8,839 bases of DNA from Actinomycetota bacterium (GTDB taxonomy: Bacteria > Actinomycetota > UBA4738). Location: assembly GCA_005888465.1 (NCBI GenBank), contig VAYJ01000169.1, positions 1 to 8,839 on the forward strand, given 5' to 3'. Below, in pieces: positions 1 through 5,485 of the stretch. Every line of letters begins with the position of its first letter. Position 1 is the stretch's first letter. Position numbers and translations under genes: made by a program. The notes below the pieces were generated by a model, which saw nothing but the letters and a program-made list of their open reading frames with translations, made no database searches and was not told the DNA's origin.

Positions 1-515
1 TCGCCGAGAAGCCGCGCGAGGAAGTGGATTGCCACGAAGCCGTAGGCGACGTAGACGGCCATGTGCAGTCGCTTCCAGCCCGGCGCGCCCCAGGCGTGGA
101 GGAAGTAGTCCCAGGAGGTCAGGGCCATGACGGTCAGGATCAGCAGGGCGGCCACCCCGAAGAGCGTGAAGGGGACACCCAGGAGCTTCTGGCCGGGCAG
201 GACCTCGAGGAGGTTGGCAGGCTTCCAGCTATTGCCGTAGTGCATGACGCAGGCCGCGTGAAAGACGGCCAGCCCCCACGTGGTCACGCCGAGGTGGCGG
301 CGGTTGTAGATGAAGTGCGTGGCCGGCCGCCAGAGCCGCGCGAGCGGGCCAAGGCTGATGGCCGCCGAGAGGAAGAGAAAAGTCAGGATGGCGCTCCCCT
401 TAACGAGAAAGACGTCGATGTCGAGGTGCCGGAACAGCAGACGACCTACACCGAACCAGACCCCAATGATGACGGCAAGGACGAGGTCGAATCTCCACTT
501 CGGCGTGAAGGTCAT
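1..515 (-). CDS. Ferric-reductase-like transmembrane haem protein (partial, C-terminus off window)
   Basis: My reading of the minus strand gives an open frame of 171 complete codons with no stop before the window edge, so the C-terminus is missing. The protein has several hydrophobic spans (about residues 10-28, 41-57, 77-92, 112-132, 150-170). It carries the pattern of the ferric reductase-like transmembrane domain (MsrQ/YedZ and FRE relatives): an N-R-R-x-L-G loop leading to His86 and His92, then W-K-R-L-H (His151) and A-I-H-F (His164). In this family such histidines bind b-type haem in the inner membrane and carry electrons across it. The ATG overlaps the stop of the 32-residue peptide upstream (ATGA) and lacks a strong ribosome site of its own, so translational coupling is likely. 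It is transcribed away from the copper genes, and its partner (flavin or Mo protein, or Rieske protein) is not visible. The family call is fairly sure. The substrate is unknown. Confidence 0.82.
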   Translation of the reverse strand, partial: MTFTPKWRFDLVLAVIIGVWFGVGRLLFRHLDIDVFLVKGSAILTFLFLSAAISLGPLARLWRPATHFIYNRRHLGVTTWGLAVFHAACVMHYGNSWKPANLLEVLPGQKLLGVPFTLFGVAALLILTVMALTSWDYFLHAWGAPGWKRLHMAVYVAYGFVAIHFLARLLG

Positions 516-610
516 GGCTGCATCCAGACCAGGAAGGCCGCCGCCACGCCGACAATGAGGATCCAGGCGATCCAGATGTGACGGTGCAGCCGCCGGAGCT
601 CACCGATCAT
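512..610 (-). CDS. Small single-span membrane peptide (32 aa) coupled to the ferric-reductase-like gene
   Basis: A 33-codon frame on the minus strand encodes 32 residues: a short N-terminus rich in Arg and His (M-I-G-E-L-R-R-L-H-R-H), then one hydrophobic helix (about residues 12-30) ending M-Q-P. Three things argue that it is real. A good ribosome site, AGGAGA (complement of 616-621), lies 5 bases before the ATG. The stop overlaps the next start as ATGA. The layout is a positive-inside single-pass topology. It was not matched to any named family. It might be a small accessory subunit or stabiliser of the haem protein encoded next, or only a coupling leader peptide; the sequence does not decide. 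It is the first gene of the leftward unit facing the copper locus. Confidence 0.62.
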   Translation of the reverse strand: MIGELRRLHRHIWIAWILIVGVAAAFLVWMQP

Positions 611-802
611 GCTGCTCTCCTAGGAATGCGACCCGAGGGGGCGCGACCCGAGCCGCGGCGGGTGATACGCGAGCTTAGGCCAAGGTCCAACCCATACCAT
701 GTCAGGCCACAACCGAGCCTAGCCCTCTATAGCTGCCGTCGATACCGTTGTGCACCAGGTTATCTTGACACCGGCTTGAGCGACAGGGTAACCTCCTGTT
801 CG
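611..802. other. Divergent intergenic region
   Basis: These 192 bases separate the leftward membrane gene pair from the rightward copper-associated genes and must carry both promoters. The rightward promoter is described separately (765-794). For the leftward unit I could not identify convincing -35/-10 boxes. A 10-bp direct repeat, GCGACCCGAG, occurs at 628-637 and 643-652 (15-bp period), just upstream of the leftward ribosome site. An open frame passes through this region into the 803 gene, but its composition (Arg/Pro-rich, no signal or domain) and the promoter position argue against translation from that far upstream. Confidence 0.5.
765..794 (+). promoter_or_regulatory. Putative MerR-type promoter of the 803 gene
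   Basis: A perfect -35 box TTGACA (765-770) is followed after 18 bases by TAACCT (789-794). TAACCT is also the -10 of the E. coli copA promoter controlled by CueR. The spacer holds only an imperfect dyad (ACACCGG against CAGGGT), so regulation by a MerR-type protein is suggestive, not shown. Transcription would begin about 801-802, immediately before the ATG at 803, giving a leaderless or nearly leaderless mRNA. This agrees with the absence of a ribosome site there. Confidence 0.45.
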
Positions 803-1162
803 ATGATTCGCTCCCACCGCTTGCTGTCGATTCCTTTGCGGCTCGTACCGATGCTAGTCTTACTCCTTGTGTTGGGCCACACCTGTGACCTCCCTGCTTA
901 CGTCGACCTTGTATCGCATGCCGACGAGGACGCCCGCCCCTCCGCGCATGACCATGCGGACGAGAATCTGATTTCGTGTGATGGAGTTGCTGTTCCGTCA
1001 AACACAGGTTACCTCCAGGAGGGTCCGGGCCTCGAAGTCGCGCAGGCGCCTCCAGTTGCCACTCTCGTTCCCGTTCGGCCGGTCACTTCGTCACTAGACG
1101 ATCCGAAAAGACTGCCAAGTCGACCATCGTTGTTCCTGCTGTACGCGTCCCTCCTGATCTAG
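803..1162 (+). CDS. Small exported His/Cys-containing hypothetical protein (119 aa)
   Basis: The protein begins with a basic stretch (M-I-R-S-H-R) and a hydrophobic core (about residues 8-25), so it is probably exported or membrane-anchored. The mature part begins with Cys-Asp and contains a cluster of likely metal ligands (S-H-A-D-E-D ... A-H-D-H-A-D), followed by a second Cys in I-S-C-D-G. It ends in a hydrophobic L-F-L-L-Y-A-S-L-L-I tail. No known domain was recognised. The size and layout recall the small, poorly conserved periplasmic proteins found beside heavy-metal resistance genes. The frame extends upstream to 578, but I choose 803 because it starts the signal-like segment and sits right behind the predicted promoter. 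There is no clear ribosome site. It lies 100 bases before the cytochrome-CusF gene. A role in copper or other metal binding is inference from context and the His cluster. Confidence 0.6.
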   Translation: MIRSHRLLSIPLRLVPMLVLLLVLGHTCDLPAYVDLVSHADEDARPSAHDHADENLISCDGVAVPSNTGYLQEGPGLEVAQAPPVATLVPVRPVTSSLDDPKRLPSRPSLFLLYASLLI

Positions 1163-1188
1163 TCGCTCCCTTTCCTTAGTCGCGATTT

Positions 1189-1220
1189 ACGCCCTGGTCT
1201 CGGAGTCTGGCTCCGGGCGT
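1189..1220 (+). terminator. Hairpin between the 803 gene and the copper operon (terminator or attenuator candidate)
   Basis: An inner hairpin CGGAG-TCTGG-CTCCG (1201-1215) is enclosed by ACGCC/GGCGT (1189-1193 and 1216-1220), with a 7-base bulge on the left side. No T-run follows, so this is not a standard intrinsic terminator. It could end the 803 transcript partially, or modulate read-through into the operon that starts at 1263. I see no separate strong promoter in 1163-1250. Confidence 0.3.
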
Positions 1221-1250
1221 AACGCGTCCGAGCATACTCCGTCACTTAAG

Positions 1251-1265
1251 AGGAGGGGCCTGTTG
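1251..1265 (+). promoter_or_regulatory. Strong ribosome binding site fixing a TTG start
   Basis: AGGAGG (1251-1256) is a full match to the anti-Shine-Dalgarno sequence and lies 6 bases upstream of TTG at 1263. No ATG occurs in this frame before the signal peptide, so the gene starts with TTG. Confidence 0.75.
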
Positions 1266-2048
1266 ACTCGTACCCGACCGTTCGTCGTCATCGCCATCGT
1301 CGGTCTGGTGGTTTCCGCCGCCTGGCTTGCAGAACTCACACTCCCCGACGCGCAGGCGGAGCAGCCGCCGACGGGGCCGCCCAAAGCCGCAGATCGTGGC
1401 CACGCCCATGGCGACCATGAGCATCCGTCGGTCCCCCCCGCGTATGCCAAGGCCCACATTCCGAGCCAAGTGTGGACGGACCCGAAGATGATCGCCAAGG
1501 GCAAGGAGATCTTCGTCGCCAAGTGCGCGCTCTGCCACGGCGAGAAGGGGGACGGGAAGGGGCCCGGCTCGGCGAATCTTCCGCTGAAGCCTGCAGACCT
1601 TACCGACGGGAAGATGGTGGCGGAGATGGCGGACAACTTCTGGATCTGGCGCGTCAGCGAGGGTGGCCTTGTGGAGCCGTTCAAGTCGAAGGGGTCCGCG
1701 ATGCCGGCCTGGAAGGGCGAGATGTCGATGAACGACCGCTGGGCCGTGATCGCCTATGCCCACACGCTGTCTGGCCACCGCGGGCCGCACGTCGCCGGCG
1801 AGCATCCGGAGCTGAAGCCGAAGCCCAAGTTCGTCACCGGAGAGGGAACCGTCATCTCTTTGCGTCCGGAGAAGCAGCAAATCGTCCTGGAACATGGGGA
1901 GATCAAGGGATTCATGGAGGCCATGACGATGGGCTACAAGATCAATCCCGTTTCCCTGCTGAACACAGTCAAGTCGGGGGATAAGGTTCGCTTCACCATC
2001 GATACGCACGCGCGCGCCATTACCAAGATCGACAAGCTCAACGATTGA
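1263..2048 (+). CDS. Cytochrome c - CusF-like copper-binding fusion protein (261 aa)
   Basis: Residues 1-32 form a signal peptide or membrane anchor ending around A-Q-A. A His-rich linker follows (H47, H49, H52, H54). A class I monohaem cytochrome c domain (about 72-172) has the haem motif C88-A-L-C91-H92, then G-E-K-G-D-G-K-G-P-G, and a plausible axial Met147 in S-A-M-P-A-W. After a Lys/Pro linker (183-189), residues 191-258 form a CusF-like domain: G-T-V-I-S-L, H211, F217-M218, M221-T-M223, then G-D-K-V-R-F. In E. coli CusF the equivalent His and two Met hold Cu(I) or Ag(I). The capping Trp there is not conserved here; Met or Phe occupies that area. The product should act in the periplasm, binding Cu(I) and carrying one haem. 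It is first in the operon, and its stop lies 20 bases before the favoured start of the next gene. The fusion is clear in sequence. The electron partner is unknown. Confidence 0.9.
   Translation: MTRTRPFVVIAIVGLVVSAAWLAELTLPDAQAEQPPTGPPKAADRGHAHGDHEHPSVPPAYAKAHIPSQVWTDPKMIAKGKEIFVAKCALCHGEKGDGKGPGSANLPLKPADLTDGKMVAEMADNFWIWRVSEGGLVEPFKSKGSAMPAWKGEMSMNDRWAVIAYAHTLSGHRGPHVAGEHPELKPKPKFVTGEGTVISLRPEKQQIVLEHGEIKGFMEAMTMGYKINPVSLLNTVKSGDKVRFTIDTHARAITKIDKLND
1833..2036 (+). repeat. CusF-like domain, copy 1 (in the cytochrome fusion)
   Basis: This segment and 2330-2533 encode two copies of the same domain. Sixteen residues from Glu-His to Gly-Tyr around the copper site are identical, and the two copies differ at only about 9 of 56 bases across the core (starting at CATGG near 1893 and 2388). 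This suggests a local duplication. Confidence 0.75.
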
Positions 2049-2055
2049 CGGAAAC

Positions 2056-2071
2056 GAGGATGATTCACATG
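2056..2071 (+). promoter_or_regulatory. Ribosome binding site supporting the ATG at 2069
   Basis: GAGGA (2056-2060) lies 8 bases before ATG 2069. Other in-frame starts are TTG 2045, which overlaps the preceding stop as TTGA, and ATG 2060. The best spacing and the compact lipoprotein signal favour 2069, but 2060 or 2045 would add only 3 or 8 residues. Confidence 0.5.
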
Positions 2072-2539
2072 GAATCTTGGCGGGGCCGTGCCGTACTGGT
2101 TGTCACGTCGCTGCTGTGGGCGGGATGTGCGGGCTACCGACTGGAGCCACTGGCCACCAGCCACCCGGCGCATCCGGAGGCGATCGCCGCACCTCAGCCG
2201 CCTCCTTCCCAGACGCTCGCCTACACGCGGTCGGACATCCCGTCCGCCCAGCCGGTGTCGCCCGTGGCGGCTACCCAGGATGAAGAACATCAGGGACGTC
2301 AGACTGAAGAGCGAGCCTCACAGACGATCGTCGGCGAGGGAGAGGTTATCGCCACCGTACCAAAGGCGAGCCAGATCGTCGTCGAGCATGGAGAGATCAA
2401 GGGCTTCATGGAAGCGATGACGATGGGCTATCGAATCGATCCACCCTCTCTTCTTTCGGGCCTGAAGCCCGGAGACAAGGTTCGTTTCACCATCGACGTT
2501 CAGAAAAGGGCGATCACGGAGATCGAGAAGCTGAGATAG
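2069..2539 (+). CDS. Lipoprotein with CusF-like copper-binding domain (156 aa)
   Basis: The N-terminus is a lipoprotein signal: hydrophobic core, then the lipobox L-W-A-G-Cys20. A Pro/Ala/Gln-rich, low-complexity linker follows (about 25-88, including S-H-P-A-H-P). Residues 88-155 are a CusF-like domain with H107, M114, M117 and M119 at the expected metal sites and the G-D-K-V-R-F strand. The domain is nearly the same as the one fused to cytochrome c in the gene upstream. The mature protein should sit in the inner or outer membrane facing the periplasm, with the copper domain on a flexible tether. It would bind Cu(I) and pass it to the outer-membrane factor or the oxidase encoded next. It ends 10 bases before the TolC-family start. 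The family call is firm. The transfer partner is inference. Confidence 0.85.
   Translation: MESWRGRAVLVVTSLLWAGCAGYRLEPLATSHPAHPEAIAAPQPPPSQTLAYTRSDIPSAQPVSPVAATQDEEHQGRQTEERASQTIVGEGEVIATVPKASQIVVEHGEIKGFMEAMTMGYRIDPPSLLSGLKPGDKVRFTIDVQKRAITEIEKLR
2330..2533 (+). repeat. CusF-like domain, copy 2 (in the lipoprotein)
   Basis: This is the partner of 1833-2036. Divergence is greater outside the metal-binding core (N-terminal strand and the residues after G-D-K-V-R-F-T-I-D), as expected for an older duplication held by selection on the copper site. Confidence 0.75.
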
Positions 2540-2549
2540 GGGGTTGAGG

Positions 2550-3971
2550 ATGGAGGTACAGAGGATCGGTCTGGTGGGTCTTCTGCTCTTTGGCCTCACC
2601 GGCTGTGCGTCGGTGGACCTCAGGGCCGGGTTTCCCGAAGTCAGCGCTGCCGTTGCGGAGCGCTCCACGACGAAGATCGTGTGGAACAACGGAACCGACC
2701 TGGACAGAGAGGCAGAGGAGAAGCTGCGCGCCTTGCGGCAAAAAAAGTTGACTGCTGATGACGCGGTACAGATCGCCATGCTCAGCAATCGAGATCTCCA
2801 GGCAATCTACACCGAGCTGGGAGTGGCACAGGCCGATCTGGTCCAGGCGGGACTCTTTAGGAATCCGATCCTCGACGCCGCCGTGTTGTTTCCGCTCTCG
2901 GGGGTCCGTCCGGATATCCAGCTCAGCGTGGTCGTCGGCTTCCTGGACGTTCTATACGTTCCGCTCCGGAAGCGGGTGGCCGCCGCCCTCTTCGAAGAGG
3001 CGAAACTTCGGGTCACGGGGATCGTGCTCGACTTCGCGATGCAGGTTCGGACAGCCTTCTATGGGCATCAAGCGAACGAGCAAATGCTAGAGCTCCGCCA
3101 GTCGATCGTGAAGGCGCTCACCGCGTCGTTGGAGGTGAGCCGGCGGCTGCATGAAGCAGGCAACATTACGGACCTCGATCTGGCTCGGGACCGCGCACTG
3201 GCGGAAGCCTCGAAATTGGCGCTCAGATCTGCCGAGGTCGCCGCACGCCAGAGCCGAGAGCAGCTGAATAGCTTGATGGGAGCCTGGGGCGGAGAGACGG
3301 AGTGGGAGATCGCCGGGCGTTTGCCCGACGTTCCAGAGGAATCTCTGACGGCGAGCGGCATCGAGCGAACCGCGCTGACCCGGAGCATCGATCTCTCGCA
3401 TGCCCGGCAACGCATCATCGCCGCGGGCCAGCAGTTGGGGTACGACCGGGCAACAGCCTTGATCCCGTCAATGGACTTTGGGGCGTCCGCCGAGAGGGAG
3501 CCGGTGGAGGGTTGGCGAGTGGGGCCGGTGCTGTCTGTTCCCATCCCACTATTCGATCAAGGGCAAGCGCGGGTCGGCCGAGCGGTGGCAGAGCTATCGC
3601 GCGCTCAGCACGAATACTACGCGTTGGCCGTGCGAATTCGCGCGACCGCCCGGGCGGTCCAGGAGCGAATGCGAGGGGCACGAGATCGGGCGTTGTATTA
3701 CCGCGACATTCTGCTGCCTTTGAGGGAGCGGATCGTCAACGAAGCTCAACTGCAATACAACGCGATGCAGATCGGTATCTTTCAACTGCTGCGCGAGCGC
3801 GAGCAGCAGATCGAAACCGGCGTCGCCTACGTCGAAGCGCTTCGCGAGTACTGGTTGGCGCGAGCGGACCTGGAGCAGATCTCGAGCGGCCGCCTACCAA
3901 TCTCCAATGGATTCCGGGTGGACGGGGCGGGTGCAAAGACGAGGATGAAGGAGGGTCGGAATGGCGACTAG
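2550..3971 (+). CDS. TolC-family outer-membrane efflux lipoprotein (473 aa)
   Basis: The start ATG 2550 follows AGGGGG (2538-2543) at 6 bases; a TTG two codons earlier is possible but less likely. The signal peptide ends in the lipobox L-T-G-Cys19, so the protein is lipid-anchored like CusC or OprM. The rest has the long amphipathic helices and internal repeat of outer-membrane efflux proteins: A-x-x-x-A-L/M-x-x-N-R-D-L near residue 70, Leu/Arg/Ala-rich coiled helices around 140-240 and 340-455, and short beta-hairpin regions between. The length is normal for the family. Such proteins form trimeric channels working with an inner-membrane pump and a periplasmic adaptor. Neither is in this window, so it may borrow a partner from elsewhere. 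The gene overlaps the oxidase gene by 11 bases, which indicates co-translation. Copper is the likely cargo, judged from its neighbours only. Confidence 0.87.
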   Translation: MEVQRIGLVGLLLFGLTGCASVDLRAGFPEVSAAVAERSTTKIVWNNGTDLDREAEEKLRALRQKKLTADDAVQIAMLSNRDLQAIYTELGVAQADLVQAGLFRNPILDAAVLFPLSGVRPDIQLSVVVGFLDVLYVPLRKRVAAALFEEAKLRVTGIVLDFAMQVRTAFYGHQANEQMLELRQSIVKALTASLEVSRRLHEAGNITDLDLARDRALAEASKLALRSAEVAARQSREQLNSLMGAWGGETEWEIAGRLPDVPEESLTASGIERTALTRSIDLSHARQRIIAAGQQLGYDRATALIPSMDFGASAEREPVEGWRVGPVLSVPIPLFDQGQARVGRAVAELSRAQHEYYALAVRIRATARAVQERMRGARDRALYYRDILLPLRERIVNEAQLQYNAMQIGIFQLLREREQQIETGVAYVEALREYWLARADLEQISSGRLPISNGFRVDGAGAKTRMKEGRNGD

Positions 3972-5466
3972 GTTCTCTCGGCGGCAGATATTGGGCATTG
4001 GCGCGGCCTCGCTCGCTGGTGGTGTCACATGGTCAAAGGAAGGCCATCCCACTAGCCATACCAGCGCGGCGCGATATCAACCAGCAGCGGCCCAGCCGAA
4101 ATCTCAAGGCGGCCGGCCATATTGGCAAAAGACCTACAGCGGGGGCCCTATCAATGTTGCGCCGCTGCCGCCGGGGTTGCCCGGAGAGCACTACAAGCCG
4201 GTGGTGGTGCCGAACGGCGCTGCTCTGCCATTCAAGGTCGTCGGCGGGGTCAAGGTCTTTCATCTGATCGCCGAGGAAGTCGAGCACGCCTTTGACTCAG
4301 GCCTGCGCGCCAAGTGCTGGGGATACAACGGTCGCGTGAACAGCACCGTGATCGAGGCGGTGGAGGGCGAGCGCATACGGATCTACGTGACGAACCGATT
4401 GCCGATCCCGACCTCGGTCCACTGGCATGGCATCTATCTCCCCAATGGGATGGACGGGGTGGCGGGCCTGACGCAGCCGTACATCAAGGCCGGGGAGACG
4501 GCCAAGTACGAATGGACGCTGCGCCAACACGGAAGCTTCATGTTTCACTCCCATCACGACGAGATGACGCAGATGGGGATGGGGTTGATTGGCATGTTCG
4601 TCGTCCACCCGAGAAATCCGTCACCCGACTATCGCGTGGACCGTGACTTCTCGCTCATGGTGAGTGAATGGTCGGTGAAAGCGGGGACGGCCCGCCCGAA
4701 CACCCTGGAAATGATGGACTTCAACGTGTTGACGATCAACGGCAAGGTGTTTCCCTCGACGGCACCGCTGGTGTGCAAGACCGGCGATCGGGTCAGGCTT
4801 CGCCTAGGCAATCTGGGCGCCATGGATCACCACCCGATGCACATTCACGGGCATCACTTCCGCGTCACCGCCACCGACGGGGAAGATATCCCGCTTTCGG
4901 CCCAATGGTCGGAGACTACCGCCCTGGTCGCGGTGGGGCAAACGCGTAACGTCGAGCTCATCACCGATGCGCCCGGTGACTGGGCCTTTCACTGCCATAT
5001 GACCCACCACGTCATGAACCAGATGGGACATGAGTTTCCGAACATGGTGGGAATGAACCCCGAGGGTCTCGAAAAAACGATTCGGCCTCTGCTACCGGCC
5101 TACATGACCATGGGTCAGACCGGGATGGACATGGGAAAGATGGCCGAAGTCATGCCCTATCCCCGGAACACCATCTCGATGAAAGGGGCCACGGGTCCGT
5201 TTGGGGACTATATCTCGATGGGTGGCCTCTTCACGATCGTCAAGGTTCGGGATCGCTTGAAGAGCTACGACGAGGATCCCGGCTGGTATCAGCATGCTCC
5301 GGGTACGGTGGCGCTCAAGGCAAGCGATGCCGAGCTTGCGCGAGACGGGATCAACGTGAATGAACCGAGCGCGAGTGGTGCTCAGAGCGCCCCGGGATCC
5401 GCAACGAAGGAGCCAGTCGACGTTAAGCCCACTCCACGCCCAATGGATCCCCACAAGCGCCATTGA
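3961..5466 (+). CDS. Tat-exported multicopper oxidase with Met-rich tail (501 aa)
   Basis: ATG 3961 has a strong ribosome site (AGGAGGG, 3949-3955; 5-base gap). A twin-arginine signal is visible (S-R-R-Q-I-L-G, then a hydrophobic core to about residue 22), so the protein is probably folded with copper before export. All four multicopper oxidase motifs are present: H154-W-H156, H196-S-H198-H, H291-P-M-H294-I-H296, and H344-C345-H346-x3-H350-x4-M355. The type 1 copper therefore has Cys, two His and an axial Met, and the trinuclear site is complete. A Met-rich stretch (residues 382-398, six Met) follows, as in CueO/CopA-type cuprous oxidases, where such segments collect Cu(I). I can recognise two clear cupredoxin regions (about 95-220 and 255-365). 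The expected role is periplasmic oxidation of Cu(I) to Cu(II) with O2. The C-terminus ends D-P-H-K-R-H. Substrates other than copper (Mn, phenols, Fe) cannot be excluded. Confidence 0.9.
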   Translation: MATRFSRRQILGIGAASLAGGVTWSKEGHPTSHTSAARYQPAAAQPKSQGGRPYWQKTYSGGPINVAPLPPGLPGEHYKPVVVPNGAALPFKVVGGVKVFHLIAEEVEHAFDSGLRAKCWGYNGRVNSTVIEAVEGERIRIYVTNRLPIPTSVHWHGIYLPNGMDGVAGLTQPYIKAGETAKYEWTLRQHGSFMFHSHHDEMTQMGMGLIGMFVVHPRNPSPDYRVDRDFSLMVSEWSVKAGTARPNTLEMMDFNVLTINGKVFPSTAPLVCKTGDRVRLRLGNLGAMDHHPMHIHGHHFRVTATDGEDIPLSAQWSETTALVAVGQTRNVELITDAPGDWAFHCHMTHHVMNQMGHEFPNMVGMNPEGLEKTIRPLLPAYMTMGQTGMDMGKMAEVMPYPRNTISMKGATGPFGDYISMGGLFTIVKVRDRLKSYDEDPGWYQHAPGTVALKASDAELARDGINVNEPSASGAQSAPGSATKEPVDVKPTPRPMDPHKRH

Positions 5467-5485
5467 CAAGGATCGGCGCGCTGAC

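Noticed and set aside
24..581. Plus-strand open frame of 185 codons at the left edge
   Set aside because: It is opposite the ferric-reductase-like gene. Its translation is a highly charged, Gly/Glu/Asp-rich string with no domain, while the minus strand gives a clean membrane protein with haem-ligand motifs.
578..802. N-terminal extension of the 803 gene (frame open from ATG 578)
   Set aside because: The added 75 residues are Arg/Pro-rich with no recognisable domain, would place the signal-like segment in the middle of the protein, and lie upstream of the predicted promoter.
1163..1250. Independent promoter for the copper operon
   Set aside because: No convincing -35/-10 pair and no MerR-type dyad could be found. 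The only structure is the hairpin at 1189-1220, so transcription from the 803 promoter remains the simpler idea.
5360..5485. Upstream start of the Cu ATPase at ATG 5360
   Set aside because: It overlaps the multicopper oxidase coding end by 107 bases and adds a low-complexity Arg/Ser/Pro segment not expected before the metal-binding modules. GTG 5486 or ATG 5519 fit better.
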